Shown in pieces: positions 34,980 through 47,999 of a stretch of DNA of 64,000 nt (the first letter of the stretch is position 1; each line of letters begins with the position of its first letter). The stretch is from Mytilus edulis (taxonomy: Eukaryota > Mollusca > Bivalvia > Mytilida > Mytilidae): positions 17,845,607-17,909,606 of the forward strand of contig NC_092357.1 of NCBI RefSeq assembly GCF_963676685.1. Direction: 5' to 3'. Under the pieces are notes generated by a model. The model was not told the origin of the DNA and did not search any database. It saw only the letters and a program-made list of their open reading frames with translations. The position numbers and the translations under genes are program-made.

Positions 34980-37900
34980 AGTTCAATTAATGATCTGAAG
35001 TATTCATTCATGACAGGGTTACCTGAGGTAACCCCAATTATAACAACAAATACAACCATTAAACTCAAGTCAACTGAGGTAACTTTATATATACATCACA
35101 TAAACACTACAAATCTATGAAGTCCTACATTCTATTATAAAATTAAGAAATTGTGTAATTAAAATATAAATGTATACACTAGCAAAGTATGTACTAAAAA
35201 TTCTTTCATAACAAGGTAACCTGCGGTAACCCAAACAATAACAGCAAATACAACCTATTTAACTCAAGTTAATTCAGATCACCTTTACATATACATCACA
35301 TAAACAATATAATTTCAATGAATTCCTACATAACAAAAGAAGAAAGTGGTTTATTACAGCATAAATGCATATACTAGCAAAGTATCTACTAAGTAGTTTG
35401 TTATGACAGGGTTACCTCAGGTAACCCATAAAATAGCAACAAGTATTATCCATTGATATCAAGTTAACTAAAGTCGCTTTTCCGATATATCACATAAACA
35501 ATACACATCTATGAGGCGTACATGTAAAATAAAGAAATTGTTTGATTACAGCATAAATGTTTTCGCTAGCAAACCATCTAATAAGATTCTTTATAACATG
35601 GGTACCTGAGGTAACCCCAGATATAATAACAATTATAACCCACTTAACTTAACTGAAGTAAACTGAGATCACCTTTACATGTAAATCAAATAAACAATAC
35701 AACTTTCATGAAGTCCTACATTTGAAATAAAGAAGTTTGTTTATTACAATAAATGTAAACACTACCAAAGTATTACGAAGTATTCATTCACGACAGGGTT
35801 ACATGAGGTAACCCCAATAATTACAATAAATACAACCCATTCAACTCAAGTAAACTCAGGTTACATTTATATAGACCTCGCATACATAATACAAATCTAT
35901 GAAGTCCTACATTTTAGATTAAGAAATTGTGTCATTACAGCATAAATGCATATACCAACAAATTATCTACGAAGTATTCTTTCATAACAGAGATACCTCA
36001 TGTTATTTCAAAAATAACAACAAATATAATCCATTCAAATTAAGTTAACTAAAGTCGCCTTTCCTGAATATCATATAAACAATACTTATCTATGAAGTCC
36101 AAAATGATAAAGTAAATGGTTTATTAGAAGTTAAATGTATACTCTGGAAAACTATCTACGACGTATTTTTACGTGACAGGGTTACCTCAGATAACCAAAA
36201 CAATCACAACAAAGATAACCCATCTAACTCAAGTTCACTCAGGTTACCTTTAAATATATACATCACATAAACAATACAAATCTATGAAGTCCTACATTTC
36301 AAATTAAAAAATTGTGGAATAACAATATGAATGTATACACTAGCAAAGTATCAACTAAGAATTCTTTCATAGCTGGGTTACCTGAGGTAACCAAAACAAT
36401 AACAGCAAATACAACCTATTTAACACAAGTTAATTCAGATCACCTTTACATATACATCACATAAACAATATAACTTCAAAGAATTCCTACATTAAAAATT
36501 AAGAGGTTGGTTTATTACACCATAAATGCATATACTAGCAAAGTATCTACTAAATATTCTGTCATGCACGGTTACCTCAGGTAACTCATAAAATAGAAAC
36601 AAGTATTATTCATTCATATCAAGTTAACTTAAGTCGCCTTTCCAATATATCACATAAACAATACCCATCTATGAAGTCCTTCATTTAAAATAAAGAAATT
36701 GTTTGATTACAACATAAATGTTTACACTAGCAAACTATCTAAAAAGCATTCTTTATAACATGGGTACCTGAGGTAACCCCAGACATAATTACAAGTATAA
36801 CCCACATAACTGAAGTTAACTGAGGTCACCTTCACATGTGCATCACATAAACAATACAACTTTCATGAAGTCCTACATTTAAATTAAAGAAGTTTGTTTA
36901 TAACAATTAATGTAAACACTAGCAAAGTGTCTACGAAGGATTCATTCATTACAGGGTTACCTCAGGTAACCATAACAATAATAGCAAAGATAACCCATCT
37001 AACTCAAGTTAACTGAGGTCACCTTTATATATATACATCACATAAACAATACAACTTTCATGAAGTCCTACATTTGTAATAAAGAAGTTTGTTTATTACA
37101 ATTAATGTAAACAATAGCAAAGTATCTACAAAGAATTCATTCATTACAGGGTTACCTCAGGTAACCATAACAATAATAGCAAAGATAACCCATCTAACTC
37201 AAGTTAACTGAGGTCAACTTTATATATATACATCACATAAACAATACAACTTTCATGAAGTCCTACATTTGTAATAAAGAAGTTTGTTTATTACAATTAA
37301 TGTAAAGAATAGCAAAGTATCTACAAAGAATTCATTCATTACAGGGTTACCTCAGGTAACCATAACAATAACAACAAATACAACCCATATAACTCAAGTA
37401 AACTCAGGTATCACCTTTAAATATATATGCATCACATAAACCATACAAATCTATGAAGTCCTACATTTTTGAATTAAGAAATTTTGTAATTAAAATATAA
37501 ATGTATACACTAACAAAGTATATACTAAGAATTCTTTCATAGCAGGGTTACCTGAGGTAACCAATACAAAAACAACAAAAACAACCTATTTAACTCAAGT
37601 CAATTCAGATCACCTTTACATAGACATCACATAAACAATATAACTTTAATGAATTCCTACATTAAAAATGAAGAAGTTGATTTATTACACCATAAATGGA
37701 TATACTAGCAAAGTATCTACTAAATATTCTGTCATGACAGGTTACCTCAGGTAACCCATGAAATAGAAACAAGTATTATCCATTCATATCAAGTTAACTT
37801 AAGTCGCCTTTCAGAAATATCACATAAACAATACACATCTATGCAGTCCTACATTTAAAATAAAGAAATTGTCCGATTACAACATAAATATTTACACTAG

Positions 37901-40435
37901 CAAACTATCTCAAAAGCATTCTTCATAACATGGGTACCTCAGGTAATCCCAGACATAATTACAAATATAACCCACTTAACTGAAGTAAACTGAGGTCACC
38001 TTTACATGTGCATCACATAAACAATACAACTTTCATGAAGTCCTACATTTAAAATAAAGAAGTTTGTTTATTACAATTAATGTATACACTAGCAAAGTTT
38101 CTACGAAGGATTCATTCATTACAGGGTTACCTCAGGTAACCATAACAATAACAACAAAGATAACCCATCTAACTCAGGTTCACTGAGGTCACCTTTTAAT
38201 ATATATACATCACATACACAATACAAATCTATGAAGTCCTACATTTCAAATTAAACAATTGTGGAGTTACAATACAAAGGTATACACTAGCAAAGTATCT
38301 ACTAAGAATTCTTTCATAGCAGGGTTACCTCAGGTAACCAATACAATAACAACAATACAACCTATTTAACTCAAGTTAATTCAAATCACCTTTACATATA
38401 CATCACATAAACAATATAACTTTAATGAATTCCTACATTTAAAAAGAAGAAGTTGGTTTTTTTACACCATAAATGGATATACTAGCAAAGTATCTACTAA
38501 ATATTCGGTCATGACAGGGTTACCTCAGGTAACCCATGAAATAGAAACATATTATTCATTCATATCAAGTTAACTTAAGTCGCCTTTCAGAAATATCACA
38601 TAAACAATACACATCTATGAAGTCCTACATTTAAAATAAAGAAATTGTCCGATTACAACATAAATGTTTACACTAGCAAACTATCTCAAAAGCATTCTTC
38701 ATAACATGGGTACCTGAGGTAACCCCAGACATAATTGCAAATATAACCCACCTAACTGAAGTTAACTGAGGTCACCTTTACATGTGCATCACATAAACAA
38801 TATAACTTTCATGAAGTCCTACATTTAAAATAAAGAAGTTTGTTTATTACAATTAATGTAAACACTAGCAAAGTGTCTACGAAGGATCCATTCATTACAG
38901 GGTTACCTTAGGTAACCATAACAATAACAACAAAGATAACCCATCTAACTCAAGTTAACTGAGGTCACCTTTAAATATATATGCATCACATAAACAATAC
39001 AAATCTATGAAGTCCTACATTTCAAATTAAAAAATTGTGGAATTACAATACAAATGTATACACTAGCAAAGTATCTACTAAGAATTCTTTCATAGCAGGG
39101 TTACCTGAGGTAACCAATACAATAACAACAAAAACAACCTATTTAACTCAAGTAAAATCATGTCACCTTTACATATACATCACATAAACAATATAACTTT
39201 AATGAATTCCTACATTGAAAGTTGGTTTATTAGACCATAAATACATATACTAATAAAGTATCTACTAAGTATTCTGTCATGACAGGGTTACCTCAGGTAA
39301 CCCATAAGATAGTAACAAGTATTATCCATTCATATCAAGTTAACTTAAGTCGCCTTTCCTAAATATCATATAAACAATACACATCTATGAAGTTCAAATT
39401 TATAAAAAAAGTAAATCGTTTATTACAACTTAAATGTATATTCTGGAAAACTATCTCAAAAGTATTCTTACATGACAGGATAACCTCGGGTAACCATAAC
39501 AATAACTTCAAATAAAAAATACAAATCTATGAAGTTCTACATTTTTAAATTAAGAAATTGTGTGATTAAAATACAAATGTATACACTAGCATAGTATCTA
39601 CTAATATTTTTTTCATAACAGGGTTACCTAAGGTAACCCAAGCAATTACAGCAATTACAACCAATTTAACTCAAGTTAATTCAGATCACCTTTACATTTA
39701 CATCACATAAACAATATAACTTCAATGAATTCCTACATTGAAAATGAAGAAGTTGATTTATTAGACCATAAATACATATACTAATAAAGTATCTACTAAG
39801 TATTCTGTCATGACAGGGTTACCTCAGGTAACCCATAAAATAGCTACAAGTATAATCCATTTAAATCGAGTTAAGACAGATCGCATTTTCTAAATATCGC
39901 GTAAGCAATTTACATCTGTGAAGTCCTACATGTAAAATAAAGAAATTGTTTCATTACAACATAAATGTTTACACTAACAAACTATCTAATAAGCATTCTT
40001 TCATAACAGGGGTACCTGAGGTAACCCCAAATATAATTGCAAATATAACCCACTTAACTGAAGTTATTTGAGATCACCTTTACATATATATCCCATAAAC
40101 AATATAACTTCAATGACGTCCTACATTCAAAATGAATAAGTTGGTTTATTACAATTAATGTAAAGACTAGCAAAGTATCTACGAAGTATTCATTCATGAC
40201 AGGGTTACCTCAGGTCAACCCATTTAACTCAGGTGAACTCGTTTAACATTTACATATAATCGCATAAACAATACAAATCTATGAAGTCCTACATTTTAAA
40301 TTAAGAAATTGTGTAATTACAGCATAAATGCATATACCAGCAAAGTATCTACGAAGTATTCTTTCATAACAGGATTACCTCAGGTAACCCAAAAAATTAC
40401 AACAAATATAATCGATTCAAATCAAATTAACATAA
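34980..40435. repeat. Satellite array, ~192-bp units in a four-unit higher-order repeat
   Basis: About 29 units can be recognised by the palindrome GGTTACCTNAGGTAACC or close variants, spaced about 190-200 bp (for example near 35018, 35213, 35409, 35600, and so on to 40373). The rest of the unit contains CATCACATAAACAATACA, TGAAGTCCTACATTT and ACACTAGCAAAGTATCTA. Four unit types alternate, told apart by what follows the palindrome and by the spacer (types with ATAACAATAACAACAAA, AATACAATAACAACAA, CATAAAATAGAAACAAGTA, and CCAGACATAATTACAA). The order repeats with a period of about 776 bp, with local extra units near 36955-37343. No transcription unit or ORF is evident. Confidence 0.9.
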
Positions 40436-40790
40436 TGTTGCAGTCTTGTTATTGACTGCTCCATAGGCTTACATGCAAAACAGCTGATCTTAGAAAAAAA
40501 AATCATGTTCATATCATGGATGTACCAAAGCGAAATGGTGATTTAATTGAAAAAAGGGGGTCTTGCCACGAAGAATAAAACGTTACGCAATCCTGAAGTC
40601 AACTCATTTTTTTCTACTTTCTGTTTGCTATTTTTACTAGACCTCACCACTTCAAGTAAACATGATATCCTTCCACTTTCCTGGAATGATATCCCCAAAA
40701 GATGCAAGATTTTTTTAAAAGTCTATATTTATGTTTCCATTCACCATAAACCTATAAACAAACAGAAAAAAATGAGTTCAGAAAAAAATT
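40436..40790 (+). repeat. Dispersed repeat D (copy 2) between two arrays
   Basis: It matches 14056-14400 (TTGCAGTC..TGACTGCTCCATAGGCTTA-type start, CATGATATCCTTCCACTTTC). It cuts the 192-bp array mid-unit and is followed within about 50 bases by the 39-bp array. Confidence 0.8.
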
Positions 40791-40839
40791 CAGTCTACTA
40801 AATTATCTGTAAATCTCATTCTTGTCTATCTTTATGAAT

Positions 40840-42510
40840 AACCTGACCATGCACAGTTGTACAGTGGTTCACTGAGGTAACCTGACCATGCACACGAGTA
40901 CAATGTTTCCCTGAGGTAACCTGACCATGCACAGTTGTACAGTGGTTCCCTAAGGTAACCATGCACATTAGTACAATGGTTCCCTGAGGAAACCTACCAT
41001 GCACAGTAGTACAATGGTTCCTGAAGTAATCTGACCAGGCACAGTAGTGCAATTGTTTCCTGAGGTAACCTGACCATGCACAGAAGTACAATGGTTCCCT
41101 GAGGAAACTTGACCATGCACAGAAGTACAATGGTTCCCTGAAGTAATCTGACTATGTACAGTAGTACAATGGTTCCCTGGGGAAACCTGACCATGCACAG
41201 TAGTACAATGGTTCCCTGAGGTAACATGACAATGCACAGTATCACAATGGTTCCCTGAGGTAACCTGACCATGCACAGTAGTACAGTGGTTCCCTGAGGT
41301 AACATGACCATGTACAGTAGTGCAATGGTTCCCTGATGAAACCTGACAATGCACAGTAGTACAATGGTTCCCTGAGGTAACCTGACCATGCACAGTAGTA
41401 CAATGGTTCCCTGAGATAAACTTACCATGCACAGTAGTACATTGGTTCCCTGAGGTAACCTGGCAATGCACAGAAGTACAATGGTTCCCTGCAGTAACCT
41501 GACCATGTACAGAAGTACAATGATTCCATTTGGAAACCTGACCATGCACAGTAGTACAATGGTCACCTGAGGTAACATGACAATGCACAGTAGTACAATG
41601 GTTCCCTGAGGTAACCTGACCATGCACAGAAGTACTGTGGTTCCCTGAGGTAACATGACCATGTACAGTAGTACAATGGTTCCCTGAGGAAACCTGACAA
41701 TGTACAGTAGTACAATTTATTCCTGAGGTAACCTGACCATGCATAGTTGAACAGTGGTTCCCTGAGTAACCTGACAATGCAAAGTTGAACAGTGGTTCCC
41801 TGAGTAACCTGACAATGCATAGTATTACAATGGTTTCCTGAGGTAACCTAACCATGCACAGTAGTACAATGGTTCCCTGAGGTTACATGACAATGCACAG
41901 TAGTACAATAGTTCCCTGAGGTGAAATGACCATGCACAGTAGAACAATGGTTTCCTGAGGAAACCTGACAATGCAGAGTAGTACAATGATTCCCTGAGGT
42001 ACCTTACCATGCACAGTAGTAGAATGGTTCCCTGAGGTAACCTGACCATGCACAGTAGTAGAGTGGTTCCCTGAGGAGACATGACAATGCACAGAAGTAC
42101 AATGGTTCCCTGAGGTAACCTGGCAATGCACAGTAGTACAATGGTTCCCTGAAGTAACCTGACCATGTCAATAGTACAATGGTTCCCTGGGGAAACCTGA
42201 CCATGCACAGTAGTACAAAGGTTCCCTGATGTAACATGACAATGCACAGTAGTACAATGGTTCCCTGAGGTAACCTGATCATACACAGTAGTCCTGTGGT
42301 TCCCTGAGGTAACCTGACCATGCACAGTAGTGCAATGGTTCCCTTGGTAACATGACCATGCACAGTAGTACAATGGATCCCTGAGGTAACCAGACCATGC
42401 ACAGTAGAACAATGGTTCCTTGAAGTAACCCGATCATGCACAGTAGTACCATGGTTCCCTGAGGTAACCTTACCATGCACAGTAGTACAATGGTTCCCTG
42501 AGGTAACCTG
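40840..42510. repeat. 39-bp minisatellite, about 43-45 units
   Basis: The unit is CTGAGGTAACCTGACCATGC followed by ACAGTAGTACAATGGTTCC. Units vary at scattered positions and a few lack 1-3 bases. Because 39 is divisible by 3, all three minus-strand frames stay open for long distances (up to 295 codons), giving 13-residue repeats such as TVHGQVTSGNHCT. Three simultaneous long frames and scattered frame breaks argue against coding. The half-palindrome CTGAGGTAACC is shared with the 192-bp satellite. Confidence 0.93.
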
Positions 42511-43165
42511 GTCATGTATAGTAATTTACTTATGACCTGAGGTAACCTTGTCATGTACAGTAATTTACAGATGACCTGAGGTAACCTGGTCATGTACAGT
42601 AATTTACAGATGACCTGAGGTAGCCTGTCCGTGAAAAAAAAAGAACATAGATGTAATCTGTACTGACTAAGCTGACGAAGGGAGTTATGAACATTCAATT
42701 GTGGTAACCTGAGGTTTGTAGAAAATTAGCGTTTTGCAAAGTTTATCTGTGGTAACATGCAGCTGGTACAATGACCATGAAGTTGTGACCTTAGGTAACC
42801 TCACCATATTCCAACATACAGAGGTATTCTGAGGTTACATATTTATATACAGTAGTTAAGAAATGACATTAGTTAACATGTGCACTTGGCCATGTATAGA
42901 AATGCAGAAGTGCCCTGAGGAAAACTAAAAAAATAGTGTTTTGTAAAGTTTATACAAAGTGTGGTAATACGAGTATGTGCAGTAATACAGAGTAACCTCA
43001 CCATGTACATCAATACAGAGGTAATATTAGGTAACTCACAATGTTCAATCATACAGAGGTGACCTGAGGTAACCTCACCATGTGAGCAATCATAGATATG
43101 ATCTGAGATACAGGAAATACACAGTAATTTAGAGATGACCTAAGGTTATCAGAACATGTACAAAA
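42511..43165. repeat. Degenerate extension of the GAGGTAACC arrays
   Basis: First come three units of about 50 bp of type CTGAGGTAACCTGGTCATGT..AGTAATTTACAGATGAC. Then increasingly diverged segments follow with GACCTGAGGTAACCTCACCA and TACAGAGGT. The core persists while the backbone changes, until about 43165. Confidence 0.8.
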
Positions 43166-43572
43166 GTCCACTGGAGAAGTGAGGTTTTTCCTTGAAAATA
43201 TCCAACATCTCTCAAATAAGATTGATTAAGACAATTAACATTTTAAAAAAGCAGTTATATACTATATAACCCGTGCTTGTAACTACGTTACTTTCAAAGT
43301 AATGTCAAATGAAAAAAAAATAGATTACTGTTCGTACTGCAATGTTTCTCTTTTTTAATACTGGTGAATAAAATCCTTACAGTGTGTACTGGCTGGTCAT
43401 CATCGCGTATGATACGATTTTGATACTCATACACAGCTAATGAATATTATGCATGAATATAGATAAGATCAGCACGTGTAGCCATAGACTGAGAGTTGTA
43501 GATTTGTAGTGTAAATATATAGATGCCGTTTATAGAATACAAAATTAGATCAGAAACATAGTTATTAAAATT

Positions 43573-44035
43573 GAGAAAGGAAATGGTGAATATGTCAAAG
43601 CGACAACCACCCGACCATAGAGCAGACAACAGCCGAAGGCAACCAAAGGGTCTCCAATGTAGCGAGAATTCCCGCAGTTGTGGGTGTCCTGCAGCTGGCC
43701 CCTAAAAATATGCATAATAGTTCAGTGATAATGAACTACTAAACTCCGAATTATACACAAGAAACTAAAATTTAAAATCATACAAGCCTAACAAAGGCCA
43801 GAGGCTCCTGACTTGGGACATGCGCAAAATTGCGGCGGGGTTAAACATGTTTATAAGATCTCAACCCTCCCCCTTTACATCTAGCCAGTGTAGAAAAGTA
43901 AAAGCATAACAATACGCACATTATAATTCAGTTCAAGAGAAGTCCGAGTCCGATGTCAAAAGATGTAACAAAAGAAAATAAATAAAATGACAAAATTACA
44001 TAAATAACAACAGACTACTAGCAGTTAACTTACAT
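43573..44035 (+). repeat. Dispersed repeat family B
   Basis: It matches 27966-28440 across GACCATAGAGCAGACAACAG, CCAGAGGCTCCTGACTTGGG and AAGTCCGAGTCCGATGTCA. It abuts the 3' side of the minus-strand Penelope-like element at 44195. Confidence 0.85.
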
Positions 44036-44194
44036 GCCAGCTCCAGACCTCAATTAAACTGATTGAAAGATTATGTGTTCATCATATGAATATCAGGCAC
44101 AATCCCTCCCGTTAGGGGTTTAGTATCATACTATCATAAAATATATGAGAAGAACATAACCCGTGTCATGCCAACAACTGTTTTTTAGAAATAG

Positions 44195-45975
44195 ATGTGT
44201 TTAGTTCCGATTCGAAGATTCTATCAGTGAATCAATATTAAAGCCAAAATATGCAATCTTTAATGACCTGACAACAGTTTCGTAACTATATCCCTTTTTA
44301 ATAAGTCTATTTAAAGGTTTTGTTAGTTTCTGAGGAGAATACTGACATTTTTGTTCTTTATATAGAATACGTCCATAAAAAATTGGATGTGAAATACCTG
44401 AACGTATAAGATGTCTGCATGTTGAGTTATATTTACGAATTATTTCCTTATACCGATGATAAAATTTAGTAAATGTTTTGACCAGTTTGTGATATCGAAA
44501 ACCCTGGTGTAATAAGTTTTTAGTAATACATAAATTTCTCTCGCTTAAATCTAATACGTTGTTACATACACGAGAGAATCGTACAAGTTGAGATATAAAA
44601 ACACCATAAGATGATGACAAGGGAACGTCACCATCTACAAATGGATAATTCTAATGCAATTATTTTGTAACAATTGTTTTGATTGGATTACAGCAAGCGT
44701 AAAATTCTCTATCTCCTTGTCTGTAACTAAGGGAGCCGACATTTTGAATTTCGGAATGTATTGACATGTTATTTCTACAATAATAAACAAAAAACTCACT
44801 TGTTGCGCCTAAAAATCTTCTTTTTATCAAATGTTATTACATTCTGAAGCGACACAGAAGCCAGAAAAAGCCCGGTGTTTATGTTTGACGGCGGAAGCAT
44901 ACCTATGACGTCACGTAGTGTAGGGACCAAAGAAGATAACATCTTTTCGCGGAGTTTTCTTTAATGAAGATTTTACACTGAAACTATGATTGAAATTTAA
45001 TTATGAACTTGTTTTGCATTAGAATAGAGATAACTGTATTGTATTTGAAGCTTTTCGGACGTCCATCGGTAGTTTTACTGTCGCAAATACCCGTTTACCT
45101 GTCTCCGCTCCGCGTCGCCAGGTAAACTAAATTTGCGACAGTAAAACTACCGATGGACGTCATTAAAGCTTCAAATACAATACAGTTATCTCTTAATTAA
45201 CAATAGGAAATGAAAAAAACATCTCTCTTATCAACAATTTTTGTATAAATCTTCCCGTTTATGATATAGATATCAAGATCGAGGAAAGGGCAGTGGTCAT
45301 TGTTATCATTAGCTTTAATAAAGTAAGTTCTACAGGATAAATTTCTTTAGTATACATACGGAAGTCGTTATTATGGAGAGCCAATACATCATCCAAATAT
45401 GTAAAAGTATTGTTAAATTTTTGTATCAAATATTGTTTTGATGGGTCTTAGCTAATTTAAGTCATAAATTGTAACTCATAACAATACAAAAACAGGTCCG
45501 CAATAATTGGTTCACAGTTAGTCCCCATTGGAATTCCAATAACTTGACGATATACGGAATCTCTAAAGCGAACAAAAATGTTATTAAATAAAAATTCAAG
45601 CGCATAAATAGTATCAAAGCATGTCCAATTGACATAGTTCTTTTGTTTATTGCTACTAAAAAATGATCGCAAAGAGTTTGAACATATGTACTCGCATTCT
45701 GACTTTTTAAATGCCCAGTTAATTAGGGATGTGAATTCTTTCTTAATAAGAATATGAGGCAAAGTGGTATATAGGGTAGAAAAATCAAAACTTTGAACAG
45801 ATTTAAAATCACCAATATATGCATGCAATTTATCAAGTACTTCCAACGAGTTTTTGACACTCCAAAAGTAATTAATTCCACTATTTTCAAAGGCCTTATT
45901 TGAACAAATTATTATCAGGTTTTTTATTGTACCAAGTGTACTAGTAAGTAAAACAGACAATTTAGTAGTTGAACA
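44195..45975 (-). pseudogene. Penelope-like reverse transcriptase, split by an insertion
   Basis: The minus-strand frame ending near 45457 encodes FDFSTLYTTLPH (motif A), FVRFRDSVYRQVIGIPMG and TNCEPIIADLFLYCYE (motif B'). After an interruption, 44620-44201 encodes SSYGVFISQLVRFSRVC (thumb) through FYHRYKEIIRKY and SGISHPIFYG to the C terminus. The stretch with motif C is degraded, and about 560 bases at 44640-45200, including a palindrome at 45026-45193, are inserted between the parts. The N-terminal side is truncated by a MITE at 45981. No GIY-YIG domain follows. Confidence 0.85.
45026..45193. repeat. Palindrome with ~75-bp arms inside the Penelope-like remnant
   Basis: AGAGATAACTGTATTGTATT and TACCGATGG..TTTGCGACAGTAAAACTA-type sequence are present in both orientations around a CTCCGCTCCGCGTCGCCAGG centre. 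It interrupts the RT coding sequence, so it moved or grew after the retroelement inserted. Confidence 0.88.
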
Positions 45976-45980
45976 ATGGA

Positions 45981-46123
45981 CAGTGGCGGGTGCAGGGGTG
46001 TTCTGGGTATAGGAACCCTTTTTTTGGAGATCAATGCATTTGAATGGAAACATATAGTTGGAACCCCCTCCTTGTGTCCTGGATTGGGAACCCCCCTTTT
46101 GGAAATGGATGGATCCGCCACTG
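45981..46123. mobile_element. MITE with CAGTGGCGGAT-type terminal inverted repeats
   Basis: The left end CAGTGGCGGGTGCAGGGG and right end GGATCCGCCACTG are imperfect inverted repeats. A second copy lies at 46989-47138. About 130 bases beyond the right TIR are also shared by both copies (TATCTATTAAATGTTATCAT), so the duplicated unit is larger than the MITE itself. Confidence 0.75.
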
Positions 46124-46429
46124 CCCCTCATGCAGTCGGACAAGATGGACTAATTTTCAATAACCTATCTATTAAATGTTATCATTTTCTACTTATGTTA
46201 CTTTAAAAGAAGTAACCAAAATCAATATATGCGTAATCTGTCCATATGTTAGTGTTATATATTATTAACTATTTTAAAGCCAATCGAGTAAAATACGGAT
46301 CTATAAATGTATGCTTTGCTTAAATGATAAAGATTTATGATTATTTATACTTTGATATAATTGATGGAATACTTTTCACATATCGATTGTTTGTAAAACT
46401 TTTATAAGAAAAAAAAACCGTATGTGCCT

Positions 46430-46705
46430 GCCCCAAGTCAGGAGCCTGTAGTTTAGTGGTTGTCGTTTGTTTACTAGTATGTGCTACATATTTGTTTTTG
46501 TTCATTTGTTTTATATAATTAAGGCCGTTAGTTTTCTCGTTTGAATTGGATTTCATTGTTATTTCTGAACCTTTTATAGGTGACAATGCGATATGGACTT
46601 TGCTCATTGTTGAAGGCCGTACGGTGACCTACAGTTGTTAATTTCTGTGTCCTTTTGTGGACATGTTGTCTCATTGGGATTTATACCACAGCTTCTTTTT
46701 TATAT
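46430..46705 (+). repeat. Dispersed repeat family A
   Basis: GTGCCTGCCCCAAGTCAGGA, AAGGCCGTTAGTTTTCTCG and GAAGGCCGTACGGTGACCTA are present, ending in ATACCACAGCTTCTTTTTTA. It is a longer version than at 13206. Confidence 0.85.
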
Positions 46706-46988
46706 GTATCATTATTGAACGCATACATATCGTTATCTAGGTTCTTCTATTTTAATTGTATATATATATATATATCTACTACCCCTTTCGAATAAACAAA
46801 GAATGGTACACAAAGAAGCTTTAAATAAAATACATTTCAAATAAAGATAAGAAAAAACCAACGAAAGTGGTAATTATTTAACAATTTTGCATTAGTGTTA
46901 ATGCTAATCTTACAGTGCAAGATGCATGTAGTACACTTAAATTCAAATAATGCCGTGACAGTTTATAGCGATATTTTTTGTAACAGCT

Positions 46989-47138
46989 CAGTGGTGGGTC
47001 CAGGGGTGTTCTGGGGATAGGAACCCTTTTTTTTGGAGATCAATGCATTTGAATGGGAACATATAGTTGGAACCCCCTCCTTGTGTCCTGGATTGGGGAC
47101 TCCCCCATTTTTTTTTAAAATGAATGGATCCGCCATTG
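46989..47138. mobile_element. MITE with CAGTGG..CCACTG ends, second copy
   Basis: It is like 45981-46123, with CAGTGGTGGGTCCAGGGG at the left and GGATCCGCCATTG at the right. Confidence 0.75.
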
Positions 47139-47333
47139 CCCCTCATGCAGTCGAACAAGATGGACTGATTTTAATAAAATTGAGAATGGAAACCTATCTA
47201 TTAAATGTTATCATTTTCTACTTATGTTACTTTAAAAGAAGTAACCAAAATCAATATATGCGTAATCTGTCCATATGTAAGTGTCATATATTACCAAACA
47301 CAATGATAGTCAAAGTTTCAACAGGACATTCAC

Positions 47334-47551
47334 GAAACTTAGGCAGCAATCATTTCATTTTCAGGGGGGGGGGGGGGGGGGCTATGGTTGTTTTTTTTAA
47401 AGTTTGTTTCTAATTGTTCTGCCACTATATGTTATGCTAAAATTGAAATGAAAGAAAAGAAATGTTTTCGACCTGTCTCCAAAAAATATTGTCTTTCGCC
47501 GAAGGACCCCCCCCCCCCCCCCGAAAATCAAATGTTTGCTGCCTTAGGCAT
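47334..47551. mobile_element. MITE with AGGCAGCAA termini and poly-G/poly-C
   Basis: Left TTAGGCAGCAATCATTTCAT and TTTTCA lead into 18 G (47364-47381). The right side has 16 C (47507-47522), then GAAAATCAAATGTTTGCTGC and CTTAGGCA. The ends are inverted repeats. A related copy is at 50193-50475. Confidence 0.8.
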
Positions 47552-47940
47552 GTGTGGATAACTTTTATTCTTTAATAGTTAGTTTAAATATTAATTGTAT
47601 ATACATTTATTTACATAAATCTCTATGAATCCAGTTTTTGACAACTGTTATTATAAAAGTTTAAATCGCCATTCAAAAAGTGTTTTCTATTTAATTATTT
47701 TAAGTCATTTACGTTTCACTAAATAAATATCTGTTCACGTTGCAATGATCACAAATAAACCAAATATTTGGATTTTTTTCGTGAATTATTTGTCGTAACT
47801 TATTGTAAAAAATTGTATGTGTTCCTGTTTTCTCCTATTTTTCGCACATATACTGTCAGTCGAAATAGAAAGTACAATGATGTATTTTTAGTTTATTCTA
47901 TTTTTAGATCATGTTATTACTACGCATATGGGCACTATTG

Positions 47941-47999
47941 CCACGATTACCTGAGGGCACCGATTACCTCAGGGCATACAGCAGCGGACCTAACTGCCA
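47941..47999 (-). repeat. 59-bp boundary repeat, right copy (inverted)
   Basis: It is the reverse complement of 34711-34769 with one mismatch. Similarity stops abruptly on both sides apart from a short AACCATTC near the outer edge. The two copies bracket all GAGGTAACC arrays in the window. Confidence 0.9.

Noticed and set aside
34980-40435. CRISPR-like or bacterial repeat array
   Set aside because: Units are ~192 bp with conserved spacers between palindromes, in a eukaryotic genome; no cas genes.
40968-41855. 295-codon minus-strand frame with 13-residue repeats
   Set aside because: It is a 39-bp minisatellite that is open in all three minus frames, with frame breaks between neighbouring units and no signal peptide or splice context.
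45457-46143. 228-residue RT frame taken as a single protein start
   Set aside because: Its first ~60 residues are MITE sequence fused by chance; RT homology begins only at about 45975.
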